Origin: Thiomonas arsenitoxydans
Lineage (GTDB): Bacteria; Pseudomonadota; Gammaproteobacteria; Burkholderiales; Burkholderiaceae_C
NCBI RefSeq assembly: GCF_000253115.1
Contig: NC_014145.1
Location: forward strand, 248,001-312,000
DNA length: 64,000 bases
Direction: 5' to 3'
The first letter of the stretch is position 1; each line of letters begins with the position of its first letter. Positions 43,522-56,569 of the stretch are shown here, in pieces. Made by a program: the position numbers and the translations under genes. The notes under the pieces were generated by a model. The model worked only from the letters and a program-made list of their open reading frames with translations. It made no database searches and was not told the origin of the DNA.

Positions 43522-44703
43522 TCAGAACGCCGCGATGCCCGTGATCGCCCGGCCGAGAATGAGGGCGTGGATGTCGTGCGTGCCCTCGTAAGTGTTCACC
43601 ACTTCGAGATTCACCAAATGGCGGGCCACGCCGAACTCGTCTGAAATGCCATTGCCGCCGAGCATGTCGCGCGCGGTGCGGGCGATGTCCAGCGCCTTGC
43701 CGCAGTTGTTGCGCTTGAGCAGCGAGGTGACTTCGGGCGCCGCCGTGCCGTCGTCCTTCATGCGCCCCAGGCGCAGCACGCCTTGCAGCCCGAGGCTGAT
43801 GTCGGTCGCCATGTCGGCCAGTTTTTTCTGGATGAGCTGATTGGCCGCCAGCGGACGGCCGAACTGCTTGCGGTCGAGCACGTACTGCCGCGCACGGGCG
43901 TAGCAGTCTTCCGCCGCGCCCATCGCACCCCAGGCGATGCCGTAGCGCGCGCTGTTCAGGCAGGTGAACGGGCCTTTGAGTCCGCGCACCTGCGCAAAGG
44001 CGTTTTCCTCGGGGCAGAACACTTGGTCCATCACGATCTCGCCGGTGATCGAGGTACGCAAGCCGACCTTGCCGTGTAGGGCTGGTGCGCTCAACCCCTT
44101 TGCCCCTTTGTCGAGCACGAAGCCGCGAATCTCGCCCGCGTCGTCCTTGGCCCAGACCACGAACACATCGGCGATCGGGCTATTGCTGATCCACATCTTG
44201 TTGCCAGTGAGCGCATAGCCGCCGGGCACGGCACGGGCGCGCGTGCTCATGCCACCGGGGTCGGAGCCGTGATCGGGTTCGGTCAGCCCGAAGCAGCCGA
44301 TCCATTCGCCGCGGGCCAGCTTGGGCAGATACTTCTGCTTCATCGCTTCGGAGCCGAAGGCGAAGATCGGCAGCATGACCAGCGAGCTCTGCACACTCAT
44401 CATCGAGCGATAGCCAGAATCGACCCGCTCGACCTCGCGCGCGATCAGCCCGTAACCCACATAGTTCAGCCCGGCGCCGCCATAGGCCTCGGGAATCGTC
44501 GGGCCGAGCAGGCCGAGCGCTCCCATTTCGCGGAAGATCGTCGGGTCGGTGGTTTCATGGCGGAAGGCGCTGAGCACCCGCGGCGCGAGCTGGTCCTGGC
44601 AATACGCCTGCGCGGCGTCGCGCACCGCCCGTTCGTCGGCGCTGAGTTGGGCGTCGAGCTGCAGCGCATCGTCCCATTGAAACGCGGGTTTGGAGGAGGC
44701 CAT
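43522..44703 (-). CDS. gcdH: Glutaryl-CoA dehydrogenase
   Basis: A 393-residue acyl-CoA dehydrogenase: [19 protein letters not shown] and [22 protein letters not shown]-binding segments, [17 protein letters not shown], and the catalytic Glu in [20 protein letters not shown]. These are typical of glutaryl-CoA dehydrogenase, which oxidises and decarboxylates glutaryl-CoA to crotonyl-CoA in Lys, Trp and benzoate breakdown, donating electrons to ETF. No partner gene is adjacent. Confidence 0.93.
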   Translation of the reverse strand: MASSKPAFQWDDALQLDAQLSADERAVRDAAQAYCQDQLAPRVLSAFRHETTDPTIFREMGALGLLGPTIPEAYGGAGLNYVGYGLIAREVERVDSGYRSMMSVQSSLVMLPIFAFGSEAMKQKYLPKLARGEWIGCFGLTEPDHGSDPGGMSTRARAVPGGYALTGNKMWISNSPIADVFVVWAKDDAGEIRGFVLDKGAKGLSAPALHGKVGLRTSITGEIVMDQVFCPEENAFAQVRGLKGPFTCLNSARYGIAWGAMGAAEDCYARARQYVLDRKQFGRPLAANQLIQKKLADMATDISLGLQGVLRLGRMKDDGTAAPEVTSLLKRNNCGKALDIARTARDMLGGNGISDEFGVARHLVNLEVVNTYEGTHDIHALILGRAITGIAAF

Positions 44704-44739
44704 GGGTTTTCCTTGCAGGAGAAATCAATCAGGGGCAAA

Positions 44740-45564
44740 TCATCTTACGGCGGGCGCCCGGCCCGGCCACGTTCTTCCCAGCAGCAGCCGGTAAAGCCGC
44801 ATCATCCCCCAGAAAAACAGCAGGGGCAGCACCACGGTTTGTATCAAAAAGACGGCCGCCAGGGTGATGAGATGCGACACGATGCCGCTCGCCTTGGCCT
44901 GCAGCGCCTGCACCTGCTGGCCGATGTCCTGCGTCTGCGACCACAGTTGTCTGAGCTTGTCCAAGGCCCCGCCGTCGGCCTGCGCCGCCGTCTGCGCTTC
45001 AGAGGCTGCGGAGGTGGACAGGCTGACCTGCTGCTGAGCGGCGGCGTAGTCGCGCGCCATCAGCAGCGAATAGGTCAGCTCGCTGGCCAGCGAGGCGGCG
45101 GGCACACTCAGGCTCAGCACCAACAGGCCAACCGACAGCCGCGCCAGCCAGGGCGGTGCGCGGCGCTCTCGCAGCACCAGCACAGCCCAGGCCAGAAACA
45201 GGGCGGAGAGCACCACCGCCAGCGGCCAGGCGCTGAACACCGAGATCAGCACTTGCTGCATGGCAAACGACAAAGTCGCCACCAGCATGACGGTGGAAAA
45301 CTGCTCGACCAGATCGTCCAGCGGGTCGAGTGCCGCGCCCGGCTGCACCGAAGCGCCCGCGCCGATCTGAAAACTCACCGACGCACTCTTGGCCACGCTG
45401 AGCACGCCGTTGAGCGCCCGCGCCGAAGCAAACGTCACCAGCGCGCGCTGCAGTCCCGACTCGACAGACCGCTGCGCCGTGGCTTGCAGCGGACGCCACC
45501 ACACCAGCGCCAGAACCAGCGCGAACACCGTCAGTAACGCTGCCTTCCTCTGCTTGCTCTCCAT
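44740..45564 (-). CDS. Inner-membrane protein of unknown function
   Basis: A 274-residue protein with an N-terminal membrane anchor (AALLTVFALVLALVWW), then a periplasmic amphipathic part, three central hydrophobic segments (FSTVMLVATLSFAMQQVLI, ALFLAWAVLVL, LLVLSLSVPAASL), a helical coiled-coil-like region rich in Gln/Ala (residues about 180-225) and a C-terminal membrane segment (LITLAAVFLIQTVVLPLLFF). I recognise no domain. It lies 36 bp upstream of gcdH on the same strand but seems unrelated in function. Confidence 0.65.
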   Translation of the reverse strand: MESKQRKAALLTVFALVLALVWWRPLQATAQRSVESGLQRALVTFASARALNGVLSVAKSASVSFQIGAGASVQPGAALDPLDDLVEQFSTVMLVATLSFAMQQVLISVFSAWPLAVVLSALFLAWAVLVLRERRAPPWLARLSVGLLVLSLSVPAASLASELTYSLLMARDYAAAQQQVSLSTSAASEAQTAAQADGGALDKLRQLWSQTQDIGQQVQALQAKASGIVSHLITLAAVFLIQTVVLPLLFFWGMMRLYRLLLGRTWPGRAPAVR

Positions 45565-45780
45565 GATGCATTCCCTCGAAAAATCGCCCAACGCCCAGCA
45601 TAGAAGGAAGTGAGTTGGGTCTGCACGCATAAGGGACGGCGGTGTTTTGCCGTCTAGGCGGCGAATGGCGCTGCTTCAAACCAGCCTCGATCGCGCGTCT
45701 TGCCGCTCAATCCCTCAGGCTTGCATCAGCGCATGAGCAAACGCCGGGTCGCCCCTCGGGCGCGCAGCAGCGCCGGACGC

Positions 45781-47373
45781 CTACAAAACCGAGGCCGCCG
45801 CCAGATCCACCCGGTTGCGGCCGTTTTGTTTGGCCTGGTACATGGCCGTATCGGCACGGCCCAGCGCGGCTTCCAGAGTGCTCTCGCCAAGCTGCAGAAC
45901 GGTGACGCCGATGCTCAGCGTCATCGGCACCCGCAGCCCCTGGATGCGTAGCGCATGTCGCGACACCGACAGGCGGATGCGATCAGCCAGTTCATACGCG
46001 TTTTCCAGGCTAGTGGCGGGCAGAAAGACGGCGAACTCCTCGCCGCCGATCCGCCCGATCACGTCGCCCTCGCGCAGCGCGGCGTTCATGCGATTGGCCA
46101 GTTGCACCAGCACGGTATCGCCCACGGCGTGGCCGTGCGCGTCGTTGACGCGCTTGAAGTGGTCGGCGTCGATCAGCAGCAGACTGGGCGCTTGGTCGCG
46201 GGCTGACTGCAGCAAGGCATTGGCGCGCTCAAAAAAGCCGCGGCGGTTGTAGAGCCCGGTCAGCGCGTCGGTCTGGGTCATGCGGGTGAGCGCCTGCTCG
46301 CGCTGCTTGCGGTCGGTGATTTCCACCAGGCTGGTGAGCACCGCGGCCTTGTTGTCGTAGCGCAGGCTGCTGGCGGCCAGCATGACGTGGATGTGATTGC
46401 CGCTGGAGGTGAGCATGCGCACATCCACAGGGCCCGCTTCGCCGCGTGCTTTCAGCGCATCGGTCACGGCGCTGCGAGCACGCGCGTCCGCGTAAAAATT
46501 CGAGGCATAGGCAGAGCCCGGTTCAGTGTGGCGCCGTTCCGGGTCGAGCAGGGCCTGAGCGGCGCGGTTGAATCGCAACACCGAGCCGTTGTCTTGCTGG
46601 CTCAGGACCAGCGGCACCGGGCAGACCTCGAACAGATGGCGCAGATTGCTCTCGGCGGTGCGGCGCTCCCGCATTTCTTTTTCCAGCCGCTGGCGCTCGA
46701 GCCAGAGCAGGCGGCCGGAGCGGGCGTTGTGGGCGGCAGTCATCCATCCCAGAATGTGCACATACAGCGCGATGACCAGCAGCGCGCTCAGGTCGCGCCA
46801 CGAGGCGTGATGCCACCCGTAGGCCTGAATGAATAGGCTGGCGGTGCCCAGCGGCAACAGCCAGAAGTTGACCGGGCTGAGCATGGGCACGAAGGCATAA
46901 GCCGACGCCACTATGAGCAGGCCGGTCAGCCCCTGATAGGGTGAGAACTCGCCATAGCCCAAATTGACCAGACGCAAGGCGACGATGACCCCGAGTTCAA
47001 ACAGAATCAGCGCCGTGCGCAATTGCGCCGGACGCGCGACAGCGCCGGGTCGCGCCACGCGCCAGAGATACAGGCCCAGCGCCAACACGGCCAGCCGCAC
47101 GGCCAGCAGCCAGAAGAACGGGGGGCTGTCGTGCAGCTGGGTCCAGTCGACGATGCTGCCGAGCAAACACACCAGACCGCCCAACAGCCCGAGCAGGCGC
47201 AACCGCGCGGCGATATCGGGCCAGAGATCATGCACATAGGCGTGCTCGTCCTGTCTGCGCAGAAACAGGCCGAGTCGGCCGATGGGTGGCGAGGCTTCGC
47301 CGGTCAGGCGTGCCGACTCGCTGCCGCTGACGGCAGAACGGGGCTCAAGACTGCGGCGAGGCCAGGGGGTCAT
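45781..47373 (-). CDS. Membrane-bound PAS-GGDEF diguanylate cyclase
   Basis: The 530-residue protein has six N-terminal membrane segments (residues about 55-215), a short helix, a PAS domain (residues about 230-350) and a GGDEF domain (residues about 365-525). The active site is intact, GGEEF within RIGGEEFAVFLP. The inhibitory I-site RxxD is present five residues before it (REGD), so feedback by c-di-GMP is expected. The signal sensed is unknown. Confidence 0.92.
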   Translation of the reverse strand: MTPWPRRSLEPRSAVSGSESARLTGEASPPIGRLGLFLRRQDEHAYVHDLWPDIAARLRLLGLLGGLVCLLGSIVDWTQLHDSPPFFWLLAVRLAVLALGLYLWRVARPGAVARPAQLRTALILFELGVIVALRLVNLGYGEFSPYQGLTGLLIVASAYAFVPMLSPVNFWLLPLGTASLFIQAYGWHHASWRDLSALLVIALYVHILGWMTAAHNARSGRLLWLERQRLEKEMRERRTAESNLRHLFEVCPVPLVLSQQDNGSVLRFNRAAQALLDPERRHTEPGSAYASNFYADARARSAVTDALKARGEAGPVDVRMLTSSGNHIHVMLAASSLRYDNKAAVLTSLVEITDRKQREQALTRMTQTDALTGLYNRRGFFERANALLQSARDQAPSLLLIDADHFKRVNDAHGHAVGDTVLVQLANRMNAALREGDVIGRIGGEEFAVFLPATSLENAYELADRIRLSVSRHALRIQGLRVPMTLSIGVTVLQLGESTLEAALGRADTAMYQAKQNGRNRVDLAAASVL

Positions 47374-47400
47374 GTGCGCAACGGCAAAAATCAGGTGGCT

Positions 47401-47486
47401 GAGAGCGCCCCCAGACCTGCCGCGTTCGCGTCAGGCCCCCCGTGGGGGATGAGAAAACTTGGGGCGGCCCGGCATTTTCTCATGAG
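47401..47486 (+). repeat. Palindromic repeat element, copy 4
   Basis: Head GAGAGCGCCCCCAG as in copy 1, then GGCCCCCCGTGGGGG, then the E hairpin: ATGAGAAAA (47449-47457), C-A mismatch at the loop, loop TTGGGGCGGCCCGGC, TTTTCTCAT (47475-47483). It lies in the 252-bp gap between two leftward genes; the remainder of that gap shows only a small GC hairpin near 47590. Confidence 0.85.
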
Positions 47487-47625
47487 GGAAATGTAAACAT
47501 TGTTCCTGAACTCGGCGGCAGGCGTCTCGGGAAAATGTCACAGCGCAGCCTGTTTTTCGCAATGTCCTACGCACCCGCCTTTTTACCGGCGGAACCGCGC
47601 ACAGGCGCGCCGGTTGCGCAACGAA

Positions 47626-48882
47626 TCAACCGCGGCTGTACGCCAGGCCCGAGGCCACGCCGCCGAACAGGTCGCCGACCACCAACTCCACGCCGTCGAA
47701 CTCGGCCTGCAGTGCGCGCTGAAAAGGGCGCAGCGCGCTCGACCCGCCGGTGAGGTAGATCGCATCGAGTGCGCCGCCGCCCAGGCCCGCGCGCTGCACG
47801 CAGTCGCGGGCGCAGGCCACGGTACGCGACAGCAAATCCGCCAGATGATCGCGCAGATCGGCGGGGGTGAGCGAAGCCTGCAGCCCCCTCTCGATGAACG
47901 ATAGCGTGATGGCCGTATCGGCATCGTCCTGCGAGCAGCGGATCTTGGCCTGCTCGACCTCATGCGCCAGCCGGTGCCCCTCGCGGTGGCGCAGCACCGT
48001 CATCAGTCGCTCGTGCAGTTGGGGCTCGGCATAGTCTTCGCGCAGCGCCTGCGCCTGGCTCAGCGCGCGCGGCAGATACAGCCACTGGATCAGGTGCCGG
48101 GTCGAGAGATCGAAAAACACGCGGCTGGGCACCTCGCGCTGCTGCGGCCCCAGGTGGCGGTAGCCCAGCAGAGGCATGGCCCGCTCCAGACTGAGCTTGT
48201 GGTCGAAATCGGTCCCGCCGATGTGCACCCCGGTAGTGGCGAGCACGTCGGCGCTGCGGTCGGCTTGCGCTCTGCGCTGCGGGCCCAGTCGCACCACGGT
48301 GAAGTCGGACGTACCGCCGCCCACATCGACCACCAGCACCAGACTCTCGCGCGACAGACGGCGCTCGTAGTCGAGCGCCGCCGCAATCGGCTCCAGTTGA
48401 AACGTCACCTGCTCGAACCCCACCGCCAGGGCGGCCTCGTGCAGCGAGCGCTGCGCCTGCGCGTCGCGCTGCGGGTTGTCGTCGACAAAGTGCACCGGTC
48501 GGCCCATGACCACCCGCGTGGGCGCGCGGCCCAGCGCCTGCGCCGCACGTTGGCGCAACTCGGCAAGGAAGGTCGCCACGATGTCCTGAAAGCTGACCTG
48601 CTGGTGGTTGACCTCGGTCTTCTCCAGCAGCAGCGGGCTGCCCAGCAGGCTTTTGAGCGAACGCATCAGCCGTCCTTCCGAGCCGCTGAGGTATTGCCGC
48701 ACGGCGTCGCGCCCGAAGTGCGTGCGGTGGTCTTCCGCGTTGAAGAACACGGCAGTGGGCATGGCCAGCGCTTCGCCCTCCAACGGAATCAGACGCGACA
48801 GTCCGTGTGGCTCCGCCCAAGACACCGCCGAATTGGAGGTGCCGAAATCAATCCCGAGCGTGCCGTGTAGAGGGGACATCAT
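47626..48882 (-). CDS. Hsp70-family ATPase without substrate domain (YegD-like)
   Basis: About 418 residues with the actin-like ATP-binding motifs: LGIDFGTSNSAVSW (phosphate 1), VLVVDVGGGTSDFTVVRLG (phosphate 2) and AIYLTGGSSALRPF (adenosine). The peptide-binding domain and C-terminal tail of DnaK are absent, as in E. coli YegD. Function is unproven; a specialised chaperone or signalling ATPase is likely. Two adjacent ATGs (48882 and 48879) can serve as start and neither has a strong ribosome site. Confidence 0.88.
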   Translation of the reverse strand: MMSPLHGTLGIDFGTSNSAVSWAEPHGLSRLIPLEGEALAMPTAVFFNAEDHRTHFGRDAVRQYLSGSEGRLMRSLKSLLGSPLLLEKTEVNHQQVSFQDIVATFLAELRQRAAQALGRAPTRVVMGRPVHFVDDNPQRDAQAQRSLHEAALAVGFEQVTFQLEPIAAALDYERRLSRESLVLVVDVGGGTSDFTVVRLGPQRRAQADRSADVLATTGVHIGGTDFDHKLSLERAMPLLGYRHLGPQQREVPSRVFFDLSTRHLIQWLYLPRALSQAQALREDYAEPQLHERLMTVLRHREGHRLAHEVEQAKIRCSQDDADTAITLSFIERGLQASLTPADLRDHLADLLSRTVACARDCVQRAGLGGGALDAIYLTGGSSALRPFQRALQAEFDGVELVVGDLFGGVASGLAYSRG

Positions 48883-49083
48883 GAACAAAAGTGAGGTTGC
48901 CGCAGTGCTGCACGCGATGCAGCGGGCTGCGCAGTTTACTCACCTTGAACCCAGATCTTCCATCAGGCGGGGCTTCGCCCCTACACGGGCGCTGGCGGGC
49001 GCGAGTTTGAGAATCCAGGGCGTCTTCGCCCCCGCGCTTCGCGCCCATAGCGATGGCTATGGGCTTGTCACGCAGGGCCAAAT

Positions 49084-49168
49084 CCACCCCACCCCAACCC
49101 TCCCCACAAGTGGGGAGGGAGTGATTTCACCTCCCCCACGCCGGGGGGGAGGTCGGGAGGGGGATCCC
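49084..49168 (+). repeat. Module B of the palindromic repeat family, isolated copy
   Basis: The core CTCCCCACAAGTGGGGAGG, TGATTTCACCTC and CACGCCGGGGGGGAGG matches module B of copy 2 with few changes, in the same orientation, but the C-D-E modules are missing. It lies in the 478-bp gap between the Hsp70-like gene and katG. The rest of that gap holds several short perfect hairpins with TTCG loops (GGGGCTTCGCCCC near 48972, GCGCTTCGCGC near 49040) and a CCATAGC/GCTATGG pair near 49050, but no gene. Confidence 0.8.
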
Positions 49169-49278
49169 CAACCCGCCGCGCCATCAACCCGTGTCCCCAT
49201 GGAAAATCTGGGTTGAAAGAGCGGTATTTGTGCGGCGGGCTAACTGGCGCGACGCAGAGGCGGGTTTGCGCGCGCGCA

Positions 49279-49307
49279 CAAAAAAACCGGGATAAAAACC
49301 TTCCCGG
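49279..49307 (-). terminator. Rho-independent terminator of katG
   Basis: On the minus strand CCGGGA (49302-49307) pairs with TCCCGG (49287-49292) across a T-rich loop and is followed by TTTTTTTG. It lies about 54 bp after the katG stop. Confidence 0.75.
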
Positions 49308-49360
49308 CGAAGTCCAGCCAAGCCGGTCTCGGCTCGCGCCTCGACCGGCTTCCTCAAGGT

Positions 49361-51989
<2,629 letters not shown>

Positions 51990-52967
51990 ATGGCTGATTC
52001 CCCTCCCACGGCTCCAAGCGCACTCAAAAGCTACGCGCGCACCTCCGCTTTAGCGGTGGCGCTCGGCAGTGGGGTGTCGCACTGGCTAGCGCATCGCCAT
52101 CCTGTGCGCCGCATCCTCATGCTGCACGGCGTGGGTGGAAGCACGATGCCTCCAGGAGATTTCCACCGCATGCTGGCGTGGTTGAAGCAGCGCTATGCCA
52201 TCGTGCCGCTCGATCTCATGGTTCGAGAGATTCTGGACGGTGTGCCCGCGCCCGCTGGGGCCGGCCGCAGCCAGCTCGCCATCACCTTCGACGACGGGCT
52301 GTGCAATCAGTACCGCATCGCCCGCCCCATCCTCGAGCAACTTGAGATACCGGCCACGATTTTTGTCTGTCCTGGCCTGGTGGATGCCAGGCAGTGGATG
52401 TGGAACCACGAGGCGCGCGCCCGGTTGAAGCGTTTATCAAATGAAGGGCTGATGGAGTGTGCGCAGACCTTGAATTCGCCTGCGCATCACCTCGAAGGTT
52501 TCATTGCCTGGATGAAAACCCTGTCGCTGCCGCAAAGACAACATGCGCAGGACGTTCTGCGCGATTGCACGCCGCGCTTCGTGCCCATCCCTGCAGAGCA
52601 CGAGGCTTACGACATGATGAGCTGGGATGAGGTGCGCGCCTGCGACCATGGCTGTCTGACGATAGGTTCGCACACCCTGACTCACCCCATCCTGCCCACG
52701 CTGACAGAAGATGAAATCCAGCACGAGTTGCAGGACAGCCGTGAGCGACTGGAGACTGAGCTGGGCCGAAGGGTCGATTTGTTTTGCTACCCCAACGGTT
52801 CGACGGATGAGCGAGTGCGGAAGGTCGCCCGCTCGATCTACCGCGCGGCCGTGACGACTGAAGAGGGCATGGTGTCGGCCGAGGTCGATCCGATGGCCAT
52901 TCCGCGCATTCCTGTGACATCGCATCTTCCCCTTCTGGCCTGGCGCATGCACCGGCCTTGGGCCTGA
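51990..52967 (+). CDS. Polysaccharide deacetylase (NodB domain)
   Basis: The 325-residue protein has the NodB motifs: QLAITFDDGLCNQYRIARPI (catalytic Asp-Asp), IGSHTLTHPILPTLTEDEI (metal-binding His pair) and FCYPNGSTDE. It removes N-acetyl or similar groups from a polysaccharide. No signal peptide is evident, so it may act on a lipid-linked or cytoplasmic intermediate. It begins a cluster with an acyltransferase and a glycosyltransferase on the same strand. Confidence 0.88.
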   Translation: MADSPPTAPSALKSYARTSALAVALGSGVSHWLAHRHPVRRILMLHGVGGSTMPPGDFHRMLAWLKQRYAIVPLDLMVREILDGVPAPAGAGRSQLAITFDDGLCNQYRIARPILEQLEIPATIFVCPGLVDARQWMWNHEARARLKRLSNEGLMECAQTLNSPAHHLEGFIAWMKTLSLPQRQHAQDVLRDCTPRFVPIPAEHEAYDMMSWDEVRACDHGCLTIGSHTLTHPILPTLTEDEIQHELQDSRERLETELGRRVDLFCYPNGSTDERVRKVARSIYRAAVTTEEGMVSAEVDPMAIPRIPVTSHLPLLAWRMHRPWA

Positions 52968-53016
52968 GAAACTTGAATTCGCGCATTGGCGCCCCGCTTC
53001 GCGCCACGTCTGATCC

Positions 53017-54171
53017 ATGCAAATTGAACTCATCACCACGACGCCGGCCTTCGACGCCCTGGAGCCCGAGTGGCGCGCCATCGAGGGGCTGACCCCGCGA
53101 AACAGTCTGTTTCTCAGCTGGGATTGGCAGCGTCTGTGGTGGTCGCAATATGGGGCGGGGCGGCAACTGCAGATTCTGGTGGCTCGGTCTGGCGGTCAGG
53201 CCGTGGGCATTCTTCCGTTGTATCTGGAGACGCACCGCGCCTTCAAGATCCTGCGCGTGCGTAAGCTCAGGCCCCTCGGCTCCGGAGGCGATACCGCGCC
53301 CGACGATCTGGGCATGTTGTTCGATCCCGCCCACGAACAGGCCGTTGCCAGAGCGTTCGTCGACCATGTGCTCAACAACGTTTTCGGTTGGCAGTTGCTC
53401 GATCTCGTCGATTTGCCCGCCGATTCGGCCTTGGTGACTTGCTGGACGCAGCAAAGCACACAGATTTCAGGCTCGATCGAGCGCACGCCGGTGAACCGCA
53501 TCATCTACGGCGATTTGCCGCCGGACTGGGAGCGTTATCGCAAAGGACTCAGCCGTAATCGACGTGAGGTTTTAGGTCGGAAGCGCCGAAAATTTGAAGC
53601 GCAGCCAGAAGCGCGTTTTTTTCAGATCCAACAAGACGCGCAAATCGATTGGGCGTTTGAGCGGCTCGCCGAGTTGCATCGGCTGCGCTGGCAAGGGCGT
53701 ACCGAAGAACTCAGTTTCACCTCGCCGCAGTACCTTGAATTCCATCGCGCCCTCATGCATGCCCTGCTGGCGCAGGGCCGGTTGCGCCTGTATGGGCTGG
53801 AGATGAATGGGCAGACCATTGCCATGTTCTACGGCTTTCGTCATGGCGCGACGCTCTACTACTTTCAGGCTGGATTCGATCCTCAGCACCTTGCGCTCAG
53901 CCCTGGGGAAGTGCTCATGGGGTATGTCATCGAAGCGGCGATCGGGGAACGTTGCACGCGCTTCGACATGCTCAAAGGCGACTACGACCACAAGCGGCAC
54001 TACTTTCAACAAACCCGCGAGACACTCGGCTTGCGGGTTCATCGCCCAGGCTTGATTCACTGGCTTTACCGCGTCAAGGCAAGGTTTGCTGCAAACCGCG
54101 CTGCGGCAGAGCCTACCGAGGACATGGACGTTGTGGAAACGAAGCTCACCGCACACCCCGTAGCCGAGTAG
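53017..54171 (+). CDS. CelD/BcsL-like GNAT acyltransferase (FemAB fold)
   Basis: A 384-residue protein with the double-GNAT pattern of CelD-like enzymes: NSLFLSWDWQRLWWSQYGAG near residue 30, a middle acyl-binding part (SRNRREVLGRKRRKFE), and the conserved FYGFRHGATLYYFQAGFDP and ALSPGEVLMGYVIEAAI in the second half. Such enzymes transfer acyl or aminoacyl groups to sugars during polysaccharide assembly. It starts 49 bp after the deacetylase gene. Confidence 0.82.
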   Translation: MQIELITTTPAFDALEPEWRAIEGLTPRNSLFLSWDWQRLWWSQYGAGRQLQILVARSGGQAVGILPLYLETHRAFKILRVRKLRPLGSGGDTAPDDLGMLFDPAHEQAVARAFVDHVLNNVFGWQLLDLVDLPADSALVTCWTQQSTQISGSIERTPVNRIIYGDLPPDWERYRKGLSRNRREVLGRKRRKFEAQPEARFFQIQQDAQIDWAFERLAELHRLRWQGRTEELSFTSPQYLEFHRALMHALLAQGRLRLYGLEMNGQTIAMFYGFRHGATLYYFQAGFDPQHLALSPGEVLMGYVIEAAIGERCTRFDMLKGDYDHKRHYFQQTRETLGLRVHRPGLIHWLYRVKARFAANRAAAEPTEDMDVVETKLTAHPVAE

Positions 54172-54179
54172 ACGAGCCC

Positions 54180-55241
54180 ATGAACGCCGATTCGAGTAGG
54201 TCAGGGACTGCCGACCCGGAAGCCTTGGTTTCCGTGGTCATCCCGGCGTACAACGCCCGCAACACCCTTGCGCAAACGCTCGACAGCCTGTTCGCCCAGA
54301 CGCACCGAAATCTCGATGTCGTGGTCGTGGACGATGGTTCCACCGATGGCACGGCGGAAGTTCTGGAGGCTTATGCAGGGCGGGTGCGGACGATCCGACA
54401 GACCAATGCGGGTATAGGCGCGGCGAGGAATACGAGCGTGCAGGCGGCTCGGGGCGACTACATCGCACTGCTCGATGCCGACGATCTGTGCCGCCCGGAT
54501 CGCATCGCGATTGAACTGCGCTACCTCCAGTCGCACCCCGACATCCTGCTCTGCAGTTCCGATTTCAGCGCCTTCGACGAAGCCGGCCCCCTGGCGCCCG
54601 CCTCTTATTGCGGCGTCTATTACTCCCGCTGTAGCCCGCAACGGGGCGGCCTGAGGGCGCGGTATCCGCAGGCAGAAACTTTTGCCTTGCTACCGGAGGA
54701 GAGTGTGCGGCAGAACGGCCAAATCGTCATTCCGATTTACTGGGGAGAGGTTTACGACGAACTGGTGCAGGGCAATTTCATCCATCCCCCCACGGTGATG
54801 TTCCGCCGGGACGCACTGCAGCGCGCCGGGATGTTCGATCCCGAGATCAAGATCGTCTGCGAGTGGGAATGGTTCGTGCGCGTGGCTCGAGCCGGGCCCG
54901 TGGCGCATCTCGACATTCCCTTGCTCGATTACCGCCGCAGCCCCACCCAGATTTCCTCCAGCCCGCGCACGGCGCTGGATTCACTTGCGGTAGCCAAGAA
55001 AATCTATGCGCGCGACAGCCAACCCGGCCAGCGCCGTGATCGCCGTTCGCTGCGTCACCTGGGGGCGCTCAGCCTCAGCGCGGCCGACATGCTGGCCGAG
55101 CTTCAGCCCGAGGCGGCTTTCGGTCTGCTGACCAGCAGCGTCTTTGTCTATCACACCTTCAGGGGGCAAACGCTGCGCACCTTGTTTAAGATCATGCTGC
55201 CTTCCGGGCTGCTCAACCTGCTGCGGCGCGTACGCGCTTGA
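54180..55241 (+). CDS. Family 2 glycosyltransferase
   Basis: The 353-residue protein has a GT-A fold: [33 protein letters not shown] and the metal-binding DxD in [16 protein letters not shown], then a C-terminal part with [10 protein letters not shown]. It adds a sugar from a nucleotide donor to an acceptor, probably the polysaccharide handled by the two upstream genes. It starts 8 bp after the acyltransferase stop. No transport or polymerase gene is seen in the window. Confidence 0.9.
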   Translation: MNADSSRSGTADPEALVSVVIPAYNARNTLAQTLDSLFAQTHRNLDVVVVDDGSTDGTAEVLEAYAGRVRTIRQTNAGIGAARNTSVQAARGDYIALLDADDLCRPDRIAIELRYLQSHPDILLCSSDFSAFDEAGPLAPASYCGVYYSRCSPQRGGLRARYPQAETFALLPEESVRQNGQIVIPIYWGEVYDELVQGNFIHPPTVMFRRDALQRAGMFDPEIKIVCEWEWFVRVARAGPVAHLDIPLLDYRRSPTQISSSPRTALDSLAVAKKIYARDSQPGQRRDRRSLRHLGALSLSAADMLAELQPEAAFGLLTSSVFVYHTFRGQTLRTLFKIMLPSGLLNLLRRVRA

Positions 55242-55317
55242 ACCGCCCGGCGCGCGGCGAGTCGGCGGGCGCAACCGGCTACTTGGCTCCAACCTAGCTT
55301 CAAACTCATTCCTACTG

Positions 55318-56538
55318 ATGACTGTTTCCCTTTCCCGTGGCTCCGCGGTCGAGTCGGGCGCGATGTCGCCCGGCCTCACCGCAGACGATTTCGACTTTCA
55401 CCTGCCGCCCGAACTGATCGCCCAGCATCCGCCGGCGCGGCGCAGCGACAGTCGCCTGCTCGATGCGGGCAATCCGCCGGCGCTGATCGACCGTGGGTTT
55501 CGCGACTTGCCCGGTCTGCTGCGCGCAGGCGATCTGGTGGTGTTCAACGACACCCGGGTGATTCCGGCGCGGTTGTGGGGCTTCAAGGCGGCCGGGGAGG
55601 CCGGTGCCGCTTTGGGCGGCGCGGTGGAAGTGCTGGTGGAGCGGGTGCGGGCGGACAACCGGGTCTGGGCGCATGTGCGGGCGAGCAAATCGCCCAAGCC
55701 GGGCCAGGTTTTGTGGCTGGGGGCGGCTCGACCCGATGCCGCGGCAGGCGACGAGCCGCACGCATCGGCGCCGCTTTTCGCCGTGACGACCGTGGGCCGG
55801 GCCGGGCCGGATGGTGGCTTGTTTGAACTGGAGTTTCCAGCCGAGCCTCTGGCCTTGTTGCAGCAGTACGGTGCGGTGCCCTTGCCGCCCTACATCACCC
55901 ACGCGCCGGGCGGTGACGATGTGCAGCGCTATCAGACGGTGTATGCGCAGCACCCCGGCTCGGTGGCGGCGCCCACGGCGGGGCTGCACTTCGACGAGGC
56001 CATCCTGGCGAAAATCGACGCGATGGGCGCGCAGCGCGCAGCCGTCACCCTGCACGTGGGGGCGGGCACGTTTCAGCCGGTGCGGGTGAACGATCTGCGG
56101 CAGCACCAGATGCACAGCGAGTGGTACACCGTGCCCGAGGCGACCGCGCAAGCGATTGCCAAAGTACGGATGCGGCAAGCGCAGGCGCGCGCGGCAGGCC
56201 AGATGCACGCCGCCCCGCGGGTGGTTGCGGTGGGCACGACGGCCATGCGTGCGCTCGAATCGGCCGCGCTGGCGGCGGAAGCCGCCGGGGCCCCAGACGG
56301 CGCCGTGCTGCCAGGCGCCCGCGATACCGCGCTGTTCGTCACGCCGGGATATCGCTTTCGCGTGGTGGACGCGCTGCTGACCAATTTTCATCTGCCCAAG
56401 TCCACCTTGCTGATGCTGGTGTCCGCCTTTGCCGGCATGGACACCATCCGCGCCGCCTATGCCCATGCCATTGCCCAGCGCTACCGGTTTTTCAGCTACG
56501 GAGATGCCATGTGGCTGACCCGTCAGGATTTGCGTTGA
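55318..56538 (+). CDS. queA: S-adenosylmethionine:tRNA ribosyltransferase-isomerase
   Basis: QueA performs the penultimate step of queuosine formation in tRNA, adding the cyclopentene ring. Visible motifs are [49 protein letters not shown] and [20 protein letters not shown]. Length is 406 residues from ATG 55318, longer than the usual 340-360; ATG 55363 ([10 protein letters not shown]) gives 391 and may be the true start. Neither has a clear ribosome site. tgt, its usual neighbour, lies 4.3 kb away. Confidence 0.95.
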   Translation: MTVSLSRGSAVESGAMSPGLTADDFDFHLPPELIAQHPPARRSDSRLLDAGNPPALIDRGFRDLPGLLRAGDLVVFNDTRVIPARLWGFKAAGEAGAALGGAVEVLVERVRADNRVWAHVRASKSPKPGQVLWLGAARPDAAAGDEPHASAPLFAVTTVGRAGPDGGLFELEFPAEPLALLQQYGAVPLPPYITHAPGGDDVQRYQTVYAQHPGSVAAPTAGLHFDEAILAKIDAMGAQRAAVTLHVGAGTFQPVRVNDLRQHQMHSEWYTVPEATAQAIAKVRMRQAQARAAGQMHAAPRVVAVGTTAMRALESAALAAEAAGAPDGAVLPGARDTALFVTPGYRFRVVDALLTNFHLPKSTLLMLVSAFAGMDTIRAAYAHAIAQRYRFFSYGDAMWLTRQDLR

Positions 56539-56569
56539 CGCAAAACCATCCCGGTGTCATGCGCCCAGA

